Part shown: positions 24,976 to 33,676 of the stretch, piece after piece
How positions within the stretch are numbered: position 1 is the first letter of the stretch
Layout of the letters: the number at the start of each line of letters is the position of its first letter
Assembly: GCA_938010435.1 (NCBI GenBank)
Contig: CALLUS010000030.1
Location: 1-41,703, forward strand
Direction: 5' to 3'
Length of the DNA: 41,703 nt
Origin: an uncultured Rhizobiaceae group bacterium
GTDB lineage: Bacteria; Pseudomonadota; Alphaproteobacteria; Rhizobiales; Rhizobiaceae
Notes under the pieces: model-generated
The model's database searches: none
What the model saw: only the letters and a program-made list of their open reading frames with translations
Told to the model about the DNA's origin: nothing
Position numbers and translations under genes: made by a program

Positions 24976-26634
24976 ATGACCAAGGTAATTGATTTTCAAA
25001 CCGATCCCACAAAATATCGCCACTGGCGGGTGGAGTATGATGGTCCAATTGCTAACCTGATCATGGATGTGGATGAGAATGGCGGGCTCTTTGAAGGATA
25101 TGAGTTAAAGCTCAACTCTTATGATCTCGGTGTAGACATTGAACTCAATGACATTGTTCAACGTATGCGTTTCGAGCATCCGGAAGTAAAAGTTGTCGTG
25201 ATGCAATCCGGCAAGGACAAAGTATTTTGTGCCGGTGCCAACATTCGAATGTTGGGTGGCGCTGCTCATTCTCACAAAGTCAATTTCTGTAAGTTCACAA
25301 ATGAAACTCGCAACGCATTTGAAGCCGCGGAATTCGACAGCGACCAGAAATATATTGCAGCCGTCAAAGGTGCTTGCGCAGGCGGTGGATACGAATTGGC
25401 GTTGGCTTGCAATCACATCATGCTCACTGATGACAGCACCTCGGCGGTCGGTTTGCCCGAGGTTCCGCTTCTGGCTGTTCTTCCGGGAACTGGGGGTCTG
25501 ACGCGCGTAACGGACAAGCGCAAAGTGCGTCGCGATTTGGCTGATGTCTTTTGCTCCATAGAAGAAGGGGTTAAAGGACAACGTGCCAAAGATTGGCGTT
25601 TGGTTGATGAAGTCATTGCAAATTCAAAATTCGAGGAAACAGTTCAAGAACGTGCAAAAGAATTCGCGGATGCTTCTAACAAGAGTGAAATCGCAAAGGG
25701 TGTTGAGTTTGGACCTCTTGATCGCGCAATCGGCGAGAACGATCTGATTTATTCGTTGGTTGAAGTCGAGATAGACCGCGTAGGACGGAAAGCGACGATA
25801 ACACTCAAAGGCCCGCAAGAAGATGCACCATCCGATATGGATGCTTTTCAAGCGCAGGGCGATCAAGCTTATATGCTGCGCCTATGTCGTGAACTGGAAG
25901 ACACGATTTTGCATCTGCGCCTTAACGAGATGGAAGCAGGTCTGTGGGTGTTCAAGACCCAAGGAGACTCTGAGATATTTGCTGCTCACGAGAAGCTTCT
26001 GGCCGACAATGCGGATCATTGGCTGGCCCATGAAGTTCGTCAGTATTGGAAGCGCACACTAAAGCGTGTTGATGTAAGTTCTCGTTCGCTGGCTGCATTC
26101 GTTGAGCACGGTTCTTGTTTTACAGGTGTTCTTGCTGAACTTCTGTTTGCGGTCGATCGTACGTACATGATGGAAGACGAGTTCGAAGGTGACAACCGTC
26201 CAACAGCTACCATCACTTTAACCGAATCTAACTTTGGTCCGTATCCGATGGGCAATGATTTGACCCGACTGCAAACACGTTTTTTGGGTGAGCCGGAATG
26301 TGTGGACTCAGCCAAAGAAAAAATCGGTGAAACGCTTGAAGCTGAAGAAGCTAGCAAAATGGGTCTCGTAACGATGATACTCGACGACATCGATTGGGAA
26401 GATGAAGTGCGCATATTTATGGAAGAGCGCGCAAGTTTCTCACCCGACGCTATGACGGGAATGGAAGCCAACTTGCGCTTTGCTGGCCCTGAAACAATGG
26501 AAACCAGAATTTTTGGGCGCCTGACAGCCTGGCAAAATTGGATATTCAACCGCCCCAACGCTGTGGGCGAAGACGGCGCACTGCAACGCTACGGGACTGG
26601 TGTACGTGGCGATTACAACATGGAACGTGTTTAG
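24976..26634 (+). CDS. boxC: Benzoyl-CoA-dihydrodiol lyase (2,3-epoxybenzoyl-CoA dihydrolase)
   Basis: The product has 552 residues, the usual BoxC size. An N-terminal crotonase-like domain shows VFCAGANIRMLGG (oxyanion), CAGGGYELALAC and LPEVPLLAVLPGTGGLTRV. It is followed by a second, divergent crotonase-like half. BoxC hydrolytically opens the 2,3-epoxide of benzoyl-CoA to 3,4-dehydroadipyl-CoA semialdehyde and formate. It acts after BoxA/BoxB, encoded next. The ATG at 24976 follows AAGAGG; an upstream in-frame start at 24895 lies in the promoter region and is not supported. Confidence 0.93.
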   Translation: MTKVIDFQTDPTKYRHWRVEYDGPIANLIMDVDENGGLFEGYELKLNSYDLGVDIELNDIVQRMRFEHPEVKVVVMQSGKDKVFCAGANIRMLGGAAHSHKVNFCKFTNETRNAFEAAEFDSDQKYIAAVKGACAGGGYELALACNHIMLTDDSTSAVGLPEVPLLAVLPGTGGLTRVTDKRKVRRDLADVFCSIEEGVKGQRAKDWRLVDEVIANSKFEETVQERAKEFADASNKSEIAKGVEFGPLDRAIGENDLIYSLVEVEIDRVGRKATITLKGPQEDAPSDMDAFQAQGDQAYMLRLCRELEDTILHLRLNEMEAGLWVFKTQGDSEIFAAHEKLLADNADHWLAHEVRQYWKRTLKRVDVSSRSLAAFVEHGSCFTGVLAELLFAVDRTYMMEDEFEGDNRPTATITLTESNFGPYPMGNDLTRLQTRFLGEPECVDSAKEKIGETLEAEEASKMGLVTMILDDIDWEDEVRIFMEERASFSPDAMTGMEANLRFAGPETMETRIFGRLTAWQNWIFNRPNAVGEDGALQRYGTGVRGDYNMERV

Positions 26635-26693
26635 CACCCGTTACGGCAAAATGAGTGCTTTCCGCGCTGAAACGATTTACCAAGGAGAAGACC

Positions 26694-28145
26694 ATGCAAG
26701 ACCTGTTGAGTGTAAACTATGACACCAAAATCCCGAACAATGTCGGTTTGAGTGAAGACCGCAAAGTACTGAAAGCTTTGGAAAAATGGCACCCGGGTTA
26801 CATCAACTGGTGGAACAAACTCATCCCTCAAAATTTCCAAGAATCAATGGTTTACTTGCGTACTGCTGTATCCGTGGACCCAAAAGGGTGGGCGAAGTTC
26901 GACTACGTGAAAATGCCCGATTATCGTTGGGGCGTGCTTCTGGCACCACAGGTTGAAAATCGCATCATTCCCTTTGGTGAACATGCGGGAAAGCCCGCTT
27001 GGCAGGAAGTGCCGGGGGAATATCGCAATATGCTCAAGCGCTTGATCGTTATTCAGGGTGACACCGAGCCGGGGTCTGTTGAACAGCAACGTTTCTTGGG
27101 TCTCACTGCACCTTCGCTTTACGATATGCGTAATTTGTTTCAGGTGAATGTGGAAGAAGGGCGCCATCTTTGGGCAATGGTCTATTTGTTGCAAAAATAT
27201 TTTGGCAAAGATGGCCGCGAAGAAGCCGATGATTTGTTGCGTCGTTCGTCCGGTTCAGAAGATGCACCACGTATGTTGGGCGCTTTCAACGAAGAAACAC
27301 CCGATTGGTTGTCTTTCTTCATGTTCACATATTTCACCGACCGTGACGGAAAAATGCAGCTTGAGTCTTTGGCACAATCAGGATTTGACCCGATGTCGCG
27401 GACCTGTCGCTTTATGCTTACGGAAGAAGCGCATCACATGTTTGTAGGTGAAACCGGTGTAGGCCGGGTCATTCAGGCAACGTGTGAGGCGATGAACAAA
27501 GCCGGTATTACCGATCCGTACGATATCGGCCGTGTGCGCGATCTGGGAGTTATTGATCTACCAACCATTCAGAAAAAGTTGAACCTGCATTATTCCTTGT
27601 CACTGGATCTATTTGGTCAGGAAGTTTCCACTAACGCTGCTAATGCATTTAACGCCGGTGTTAAAGGGCGTTATATGGAACAAAGGATCGATGACGATCA
27701 CAAGCTGCAAAACGACACCTATAAAGTTCGCAATGTCGTGGATGGTAAAATTGTTGAGGAAGAGGTTCCTGCTCTGACAGCAATTAATATGCGCCTGCGT
27801 GATGATTATATCCGTGACGCATCTGGCGGAATTGGACGCTGGAATAAAGCGATCGAAAAAGCGGGCGTGAACTTTAAACTTGTGCTGCCGCACGAAGCAT
27901 TCCACCGCCAGATTGGTGTTTTCTCATCCATCAAAGCAGATATGGATGGAAACGTGATTTCCGATGCCGAATGGACAGTCAGCGAAGGCAAATGGTTGCC
28001 GACCCGTGAAGATGGAGCATATATCGAGTCGCTCATGGTACCTTGCTATGAGCCGGGTAAATACGCGCGTTGGATCGCTCCACCAAAGGTCGGTATCGAC
28101 AATAAGCCGGGCGACTTCGAGTATGTAAAATTACACATGGCCTAA
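26694..28145 (+). CDS. boxB: Benzoyl-CoA 2,3-epoxidase oxygenase component
   Basis: The product has 483 residues, matching BoxB. Two diiron motifs are visible: E154-E-G-R-H158 and E244-E-A-H-H248, each in the expected helices (VNVEEGRHLWAMVYLLQKYF and MLTEEAHHMFVGETG). BoxB uses O2 and electrons from BoxA to epoxidise benzoyl-CoA. AGGAGA precedes the ATG. BoxD, the semialdehyde dehydrogenase of the pathway, is not found in this window. Confidence 0.94.
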   Translation: MQDLLSVNYDTKIPNNVGLSEDRKVLKALEKWHPGYINWWNKLIPQNFQESMVYLRTAVSVDPKGWAKFDYVKMPDYRWGVLLAPQVENRIIPFGEHAGKPAWQEVPGEYRNMLKRLIVIQGDTEPGSVEQQRFLGLTAPSLYDMRNLFQVNVEEGRHLWAMVYLLQKYFGKDGREEADDLLRRSSGSEDAPRMLGAFNEETPDWLSFFMFTYFTDRDGKMQLESLAQSGFDPMSRTCRFMLTEEAHHMFVGETGVGRVIQATCEAMNKAGITDPYDIGRVRDLGVIDLPTIQKKLNLHYSLSLDLFGQEVSTNAANAFNAGVKGRYMEQRIDDDHKLQNDTYKVRNVVDGKIVEEEVPALTAINMRLRDDYIRDASGGIGRWNKAIEKAGVNFKLVLPHEAFHRQIGVFSSIKADMDGNVISDAEWTVSEGKWLPTREDGAYIESLMVPCYEPGKYARWIAPPKVGIDNKPGDFEYVKLHMA

Positions 28146-28217
28146 CGCACGCTATTAGGATGGAAGGACTTGTCATTCCTCCACTTTGATCGGGTTAATA
28201 ATTCAACGGGAGACGTG

Positions 28218-28376
28218 ATGTTGATAGAACGAAAAGCTTTAAAGCCGCGTAGAGATTTTAAGATCGTGAAAGATAATTGTATCGGTTGTCCTGATTGCGA
28301 AGGTGTATGTGCTGAATATTTACACTTGATCCAATACCCAGAGGTAATGGCTGGAATTCGAGAGGCTCGCACGTGA
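28218..28376 (+). CDS. Small ferredoxin-like protein between boxB and boxA
   Basis: The product has 52 residues with a single cluster motif, C21-x2-C24-x2-C27-x3-C31 (CIGCPDCEGVC), after a basic N-terminus (RKALKPRRDFK). The spacing is that of one [4Fe-4S] centre, but the Pro that usually follows the fourth Cys is replaced by Ala. GGGAG lies 5 bp before the ATG, and the stop overlaps the boxA GTG start by 4 bp, so it is co-translated with BoxA. BoxA already has its own two clusters, so this is an extra component. It could be an electron carrier for BoxA/BoxB. I do not know of a named family for it. Confidence 0.65.
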   Translation: MLIERKALKPRRDFKIVKDNCIGCPDCEGVCAEYLHLIQYPEVMAGIREART

Positions 28377-29566
28377 CAGGGCCACTCAAGCAGCATCTTA
28401 TAGACCCGGAAATTTGTATTCGTTGCTACACGTGCGAAATGACTTGTCCCATTGAAGCTATTACCCACGATGACAACAATGTTGTCGTGGATGAATCAAA
28501 GTGTAATTTCTGCTTGGACTGCATTCCAGTCTGCCCCACTGGTTCAATCGATGAATGGCGAGTCGTTGATAAGCCGTATTCTTTAGATGAACAATTTGGT
28601 TGGGATGAACTGCCTGAACAAGGTGAAGTGACCCAACTCGAAATCGTAGATAGCGATACGACTGAAGGCGGTGATCCAATTGTTGCTTTGCTTGCGGAGG
28701 CTCATAGTGGAGCAGGGGGCAAAGCCAAGGCACCTGCATCAGCCAGTAAGCCTTCACTAAATCTCTACAATCTTGGGCATCCGGTCGAAGCTGTTGTGCA
28801 GGGCAATTATCGCCTGACCTCAGAAGAGTCTGAATCAGATGTGCGTCACATCATTCTTGATTTTCAAGGGACACCGTTTCCTGTTTTGGAAGGGCAGTCT
28901 GTAGGCATTATCGCTCCTGGAACAGATCAGGAAGGCAAACTTCATTTGCCACGCCTCTATTCGGTATCCAGTCCGCGTGATGGGGAACGCCCTGGTTATC
29001 ACAACGTTTCACTGACTGTGAAACGTGACAATCCAGGAATATGTTCGAACTATCTTTGTGATTTACAGAAGGGTGACAAGGTTCAAGTCACAGGGCCATT
29101 TGGAGCAACCTTCTTGCTTCCATCTGACCCCAATGCGCGTTTGTTGATGGTCTGTACCGGCACTGGTTCTGCGCCAATGCGATCTTTCACAATGGCGCGG
29201 CAACGCACTGTTGGTGAAAAATCTGGCGGCATGGTTATGTTTTTTGGTGCCCGCACTCCTGACAGTCTTCCTTATTTCGGACCTCTGAAAAAAGTTCCTG
29301 AAACACTTCTCCAACAACATTTGGTGTTTAGCCGTATGCCAAATAATGAAAAGGAATACGTACAAGATCGAATGAAAGTGGAAGAAGATTTGATTGCTGA
29401 AATGCTCCAAGATGACAACACCCATATTTACGTCTGCGGATTGAAGACAATGGAAGATGGTGTTGAACACGCATTCACAGACATCGCGGAATCTTTTGGT
29501 CAACAATGGCGTACCTTGCGCGATTCGATGCGTGAAGATGGTCGCTATCACGTCGAAACATATTAA
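28373..29566 (+). CDS. boxA: Benzoyl-CoA 2,3-epoxidase reductase component
   Basis: The product has 397 residues. The N-terminal two-cluster ferredoxin has Cys 15, 18, 21, 25 and 44, 47, 50, 54 (CIRCYTCEMTCP, CNFCLDCIPVCP). After a linker rich in Ala, Ser and Lys comes a ferredoxin-NADP+ reductase module: FAD motif PRLYSVSSPRDG, GICSNYLCDL, and the NADP motif MVCTGTGSAPMRSF. It passes electrons from NADPH to BoxB. GTG start inside the preceding small ferredoxin gene. The length and domain order match known BoxA. Confidence 0.93.
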   Translation: MTGPLKQHLIDPEICIRCYTCEMTCPIEAITHDDNNVVVDESKCNFCLDCIPVCPTGSIDEWRVVDKPYSLDEQFGWDELPEQGEVTQLEIVDSDTTEGGDPIVALLAEAHSGAGGKAKAPASASKPSLNLYNLGHPVEAVVQGNYRLTSEESESDVRHIILDFQGTPFPVLEGQSVGIIAPGTDQEGKLHLPRLYSVSSPRDGERPGYHNVSLTVKRDNPGICSNYLCDLQKGDKVQVTGPFGATFLLPSDPNARLLMVCTGTGSAPMRSFTMARQRTVGEKSGGMVMFFGARTPDSLPYFGPLKKVPETLLQQHLVFSRMPNNEKEYVQDRMKVEEDLIAEMLQDDNTHIYVCGLKTMEDGVEHAFTDIAESFGQQWRTLRDSMREDGRYHVETY

Positions 29567-29567
29567 T

Positions 29568-30017
29568 ATGGAAGCGCGGTCAGTCGGTGCATTCGAACAC
29601 GGAATCCGTGTCACATGGGGAGACTGCGATCCGGCAAAAATTGCCTATACTGGGCGACTGCCTTGGTTTGCTCTGGATGCAATAAACGCATGGTGGGAGA
29701 ACAATTTAGACGGAGATGGTTGGTTTCAAATAGAGTTGGACCGAAACGTCGGCACTCCCTTTGTCCGGCTGGAAATGGACCTTATTTCTCCTGTCACACC
29801 CCGTTACGAATTGAAGTGTTATGTTTGGCCCGTGAAGTTGGGGGACACCTCAATCACCTTCAGGGTTGACGGCGAACAAGATGGAAATCTGTGCTTTTCA
29901 TTCAGATCAGTAAGCGTTTTTACAATTGCTGATAAGTTTGAGAAGCAAGGGGTGCCGAAAGAGTTTCGGGAAACCATCGAGAGACACTTACCAGCTAGCA
30001 ATTTGGTTGATGTCTAA
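29568..30017 (+). CDS. 4-hydroxybenzoyl-CoA thioesterase-like (hot-dog) acyl-CoA thioesterase
   Basis: The product has 149 residues and a single hot-dog domain. The family motif WGDCDPAKIAYTGRLPWF carries the catalytic Asp (DCDPA) as in 4-hydroxybenzoyl-CoA thioesterase. It may release trapped aryl-CoA, or act on a pathway intermediate to recycle CoA. The ATG lies 1 bp after the boxA stop, without a clear ribosome binding site, suggesting coupling. The frame is open upstream to 29457, but that part lies inside boxA. The next gene overlaps by one base. Confidence 0.85.
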   Translation: MEARSVGAFEHGIRVTWGDCDPAKIAYTGRLPWFALDAINAWWENNLDGDGWFQIELDRNVGTPFVRLEMDLISPVTPRYELKCYVWPVKLGDTSITFRVDGEQDGNLCFSFRSVSVFTIADKFEKQGVPKEFRETIERHLPASNLVDV

Positions 30018-30937
30018 TGGCAGAAAACAAACTTCAATTTGATCATAAGTCAATCGCGGCAGTATCATCTGAAAACGATGCAGGGGTCTCTGCTCTCATT
30101 CGTTTGGTTGGCGAAAGAGTGAAGCAGGTTCGCAAGACATGCCATTTGTCTCGCAGAGAACTCTCTGAGCGATCCGGCGTGTCACCCCGCTATCTGGCCC
30201 AATTGGAAAGCGGGGAGGGGAACATATCGATCGGATTGTTACAGAAAGTGGCCGTCGCTCTTGATCAACCAATAGAAGCCTTTTTGCGTCAGGCAGCTTC
30301 ACGTTCAGTGGAAGCAGATTACGTGGCATCGTTTTACAGGCGCGCAGATGCTGTAACACGCACACGGGTAATGGAAATTCTTGATCCAGATCGTATGCGT
30401 GAACAAAAGGCCGAACGTATTTGTTTGGTTGGGTTACGCGGCGCAGGAAAATCGACACTAGGTGCGCTTGTTGGGGAAAAACTGGGCTTGCCGTTTATCG
30501 AGTTGAACTCTGCAATTGAAGAACGAGTGGGCATCGCAATTGGCGAAATCATAGCACTATATGGCCAAGAAGGTTTCAGACAAATGGAGGCTGATACACT
30601 CGACGATATTATCGCCAACCATAAAAGAGCGATCGTAGCGGTTGCAGGTGGCATCGTCTCGGAAGACTCCACGTTTCAACAAGTGCTGGCTCGATTTCAT
30701 ACGATTTGGGTGAGAACAACACCGAGTGAACATATGGACCGTGTCAAAGCGCAGGGCGACACACGTCCTATGGCTGGCAATCCGCAAGCAATGATCCAAC
30801 TTCGCGAAATTCTCAAAGCTCGGGAAGTGCTGTACGAACAAGCCGATTATGAACTCGATACCAATGGAAAGTCCGTGGTAGATAGCAAAACAGAGCTTCT
30901 GCACCTTCTTAGTTACAACGAAGTTATTGCTCTATGA
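30017..30937 (+). CDS. boxR: BoxR/BzdR-type regulator: XRE helix-turn-helix fused to a shikimate-kinase-like domain
   Basis: The product has 306 residues. An N-terminal XRE/HTH_3 domain spans about 28-85 (LSRRELSERSGVSPRYLAQL, ESGEGNISI). After a linker comes a shikimate-kinase-like domain with P-loop G139-LRGAGKST, then an SK-like core (EEGFRQMEADTL-type region, VAVAGGIV, DTRPMA lid). In the known BzdR and BoxR repressors this domain senses benzoyl-CoA and derepresses the operon; the same is expected here. It overlaps the thioesterase gene by one base, so it is transcribed with its targets. The candidate operator lies before boxC. Confidence 0.92.
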   Translation: MAENKLQFDHKSIAAVSSENDAGVSALIRLVGERVKQVRKTCHLSRRELSERSGVSPRYLAQLESGEGNISIGLLQKVAVALDQPIEAFLRQAASRSVEADYVASFYRRADAVTRTRVMEILDPDRMREQKAERICLVGLRGAGKSTLGALVGEKLGLPFIELNSAIEERVGIAIGEIIALYGQEGFRQMEADTLDDIIANHKRAIVAVAGGIVSEDSTFQQVLARFHTIWVRTTPSEHMDRVKAQGDTRPMAGNPQAMIQLREILKAREVLYEQADYELDTNGKSVVDSKTELLHLLSYNEVIAL

Positions 30938-30985
30938 GCGAATTGCAATCCCTGTCGCATCTGACGTGCACGATCGGAGTTTTTT

Positions 30986-31708
30986 ATGGGAGATTTTGAT
31001 GATGCAGACGTTCTATCTTTAGACAAAGAGCAGTGTATCAATCTCATTGGCAGTAGATTGTTGGCCAGATATTATGAGGCGGCTGATACAGTTTTCATGG
31101 ACGGATCAACGCCTTGGGAAGTTGATGAGGCGATGGTAGAATTCGGTTTTTCCATGGGACCATTTGAAACGCAAGATTTGACGGGCGTGGATGTCTCCTA
31201 TGAAATTCGCCAAAGCAACCCATCTTATGATTCTGGTAATCGTCGAAGAATTCCGCTGATTACTCGATTGTTAGAACTGGGCAAGCTCGGCAAAAAATCA
31301 GGTGCAGGCTGGTATCGTTACCCTGGCGGCGGAGGCAAGGTCGATGATCCCATTGTCGCTGATTTAGCCATTGAAGAATCTTATTTTGAAAAGCGTGAAC
31401 GAGTAGATTATTCCGCCACGGAAATTTGTGAACGTTTGCTTTTTGCAATGATTCAAGAGGCTTGCGATATTCTGGATGCAGGAGTTGCACAAGGTACAGC
31501 CGATATTAATTTGGCTTCGATACAAATTTGCGGTTTTCCTAAATCAAAAGGAGGGGTGATGCAGTACGCTGGCACATTGGGTGCACAAACTCTCACCACT
31601 AAGTTTGCGGAGCTTGCAAAAGAAGATGCTGCGGTCTGGCGTATCAACCCAATGTCGCAGCGTTACATTGAAAACGGTTTCACACCCTCACAAACCAAAA
31701 GAACCTGA
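30986..31708 (+). CDS. Stand-alone C-terminal 3-hydroxyacyl-CoA dehydrogenase domains (no NAD-binding domain)
   Basis: The product has 240 residues. It starts at a point matching the first residues of the 3HCDH C-terminal domain (INLIGSRLLARYYEAADTVF, EFGFSMGPFETQDLTGVDV, GKKSGAGWYRYP) and continues into a second, FadB/FadJ-like 3HCDH domain (ATEICERLLFAMIQEACDIL). There is no GxGxxG Rossmann domain and no catalytic His/Glu, both of which lie in the missing part. CGGAG is 7 bp before the ATG, so it appears to be a real, separately started gene rather than a broken one. It may be a subunit or a substrate-binding partner. A strong terminator follows. Confidence 0.75.
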   Translation: MGDFDDADVLSLDKEQCINLIGSRLLARYYEAADTVFMDGSTPWEVDEAMVEFGFSMGPFETQDLTGVDVSYEIRQSNPSYDSGNRRRIPLITRLLELGKLGKKSGAGWYRYPGGGGKVDDPIVADLAIEESYFEKRERVDYSATEICERLLFAMIQEACDILDAGVAQGTADINLASIQICGFPKSKGGVMQYAGTLGAQTLTTKFAELAKEDAAVWRINPMSQRYIENGFTPSQTKRT

Positions 31709-31715
31709 CCAGGTT

Positions 31716-31744
31716 AAATGCAAGCAAGGTGAGTGCTTGCATTT
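31716..31744 (+). terminator. Intrinsic terminator after the box operon
   Basis: AAATGCAAGCA (31716-31726) pairs perfectly with TGCTTGCATTT (31734-31744) around a 7-nt loop and ends in a short T-run. It separates the box operon from the hydroxylase gene. It contains two TGCA motifs in inverted orientation, so a second role as an operator is possible. Confidence 0.7.
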
Positions 31745-31766
31745 TTCATACTAGGAATTGAAGCTC

Positions 31767-33647
31767 ATGCAATATCACTTCAACGGTTTTATCTCAGGTG
31801 ATCCAAGCATAAAGCCAGTTTCAGATGAAGCTCCAAAAGAGAGCGACAATGTTGATGTGCTTATCGTTGGTTGCGGCCCGGCCGGCCTGACACTCGCTTC
31901 TCAATTGGCGCAAATTGATGGAGTTTCAACTCGCATTTTTGATCAAAAGGCAGGGCCGCTTGAAGTAGGTCAAGCTGATGGCGTCGCTTGCCGTTCCATG
32001 GAAATGTTTGAAGCATTTGGGTTTGTCGAGAAAGTTTTAAAGGAATCCTATTGGGTCAACGAAACGTCGTTTTGGCGACCGCAAGCTGATGGAACTGACT
32101 TGGCGCGTGCTGATCGAATTCAAGATGTAGAAGACGACCTTTCGCACATGCCCCACGTCATTTTGAATCAGGCGCGTATTCATGACTTTTTTCTGGAGGT
32201 CATGCGCAATTCATCCGCTAGGTTAGAGCCAAATTACAACCGTCAATTTTCGAACATCCAATTCACTAACGACACGGATTACCCGCTCAAAGTTACTTTC
32301 GAATGCTTGGATGCTGACGACAAACAGGAAATCGTAAATGCGCGATATATGGTGGGATGTGACGGTGCACGAAGCGATGTACGCAAGTCGCTGGGTCTGA
32401 GATTAGAGGGAGAAGCAGCACGGCAACTTTGGGGGGTGATGGACGTATTGGCTGTGACTGACTTTCCAGATATCCGTTTGAAATGCGTAATCCAGTCTGC
32501 AGCGCAGGGTAGCATTCTCGTCATTCCGCGCGAGGGTGGTCACATGGTTCGTCTTTACATTGAATTGGATGAATTGCACGGCAATGAACGAGCATCAGAT
32601 CGAAATGTGACCCCTGAATTACTCATTGAAAAGGCAAAGAGTATCATCGCGCCTTATTCTTTTGATGTGAAAGAGGTCGCTTGGTGGTCAGCTTATGAAA
32701 TTGGCCAGCGGGTATGTAATCGATTTGATGATGTGGCTGATACCGATCGGGATACTCAATTGCCACGTGTTTTTATCGCCGGAGACGCCTGTCATACCCA
32801 TAGTCCAAAAGCTGGGCAGGGTATGAACGTTTCAATGGCCGATGCCTTCAATTTGGGTTGGAAACTCGCATCAGTTATTCGAAACGAAGCACGACCCGAA
32901 CTGCTGCACACTTACTCGCAAGAGCGCCAAACAAAAGCCGTTGAACTGATTGAGTTTGACCGTGATATGGCGCGTCTGTTCAGCGAAAAACCAAAAACTG
33001 CTGATGCGGCAAAACAATTTCAACGGTATTTCCAAAAACACGGGCGCTATACTGCAGGCGTTGAAACAACCTATTCACCCTCACATATTGTTGGCAATTC
33101 TCAGCATCAATCTCTTGCAGCAGGGCAGAAAATTGGCAAACGGTTCCACTCCGCACCAGTTATTCGTCTCGCAGATGCCAAACCTATAGAGCTTGCGGAG
33201 ACGCTGGTCGCTGATGGGCGTTGGCGTTTGTTTGCATTTGCAGATCAATGTGACACCGGAAATGCACTCGGTAAAATCGGGAAATTGTGCGGGTATTTGG
33301 AATCTGATGCAAAATTATCAATTTCGGGCCTTGCTGGAGATGCGCAGGGCGAGGGCGGTACGATTGAGCTCAATGCAATTTTTCAGCAATCGCACAGAAC
33401 CCTAAACCTAAGTCAAATGCCTGCACTTCTGTTGCCCCCTAAAGGGAAATATGGCCTTACAGATTACGAAAAAATGTTCTGCGTAGAGGCCAATAAGCAC
33501 GGTGATATCTTTGATTTGCGCGGCATTGATCGAAAAGAAGGGGCTCTAATCATTGTGCGCCCTGATCAATTCATTGCTCAAGTTTTGCCGCTTGACGCGC
33601 ATGCAGAGTTGCTGAATTTCTTCCGCAATATTTTTATGAAGGTATAA
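31767..33647 (+). CDS. FAD-dependent 3-hydroxybenzoate 4-monooxygenase-like hydroxylase (MobA/phenol hydroxylase family)
   Basis: The product has 626 residues. N-terminal MQYHFNGFISGDP closely resembles MobA-type enzymes. The FAD fold has VLIVGCGPAGLTLASQL, then GCDGARS and the second FAD motif GDACHTHSPKAGQGMN. The C-terminal thioredoxin-like domain (about 460-626) is typical of phenol hydroxylase relatives. MobA converts 3-hydroxybenzoate to protocatechuate with NADPH and O2, giving a non-CoA route beside the box pathway. It is outside the box operon, after the terminator. The ATG at 31767 has AGGAA about 9 bp upstream; the TTG at 31758 is less likely. No protocatechuate dioxygenase is in the window. 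Confidence 0.85.
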   Translation: MQYHFNGFISGDPSIKPVSDEAPKESDNVDVLIVGCGPAGLTLASQLAQIDGVSTRIFDQKAGPLEVGQADGVACRSMEMFEAFGFVEKVLKESYWVNETSFWRPQADGTDLARADRIQDVEDDLSHMPHVILNQARIHDFFLEVMRNSSARLEPNYNRQFSNIQFTNDTDYPLKVTFECLDADDKQEIVNARYMVGCDGARSDVRKSLGLRLEGEAARQLWGVMDVLAVTDFPDIRLKCVIQSAAQGSILVIPREGGHMVRLYIELDELHGNERASDRNVTPELLIEKAKSIIAPYSFDVKEVAWWSAYEIGQRVCNRFDDVADTDRDTQLPRVFIAGDACHTHSPKAGQGMNVSMADAFNLGWKLASVIRNEARPELLHTYSQERQTKAVELIEFDRDMARLFSEKPKTADAAKQFQRYFQKHGRYTAGVETTYSPSHIVGNSQHQSLAAGQKIGKRFHSAPVIRLADAKPIELAETLVADGRWRLFAFADQCDTGNALGKIGKLCGYLESDAKLSISGLAGDAQGEGGTIELNAIFQQSHRTLNLSQMPALLLPPKGKYGLTDYEKMFCVEANKHGDIFDLRGIDRKEGALIIVRPDQFIAQVLPLDAHAELLNFFRNIFMKV

Positions 33648-33676
33648 TCGCCGATATAAATCATTGCTGAAAATAA

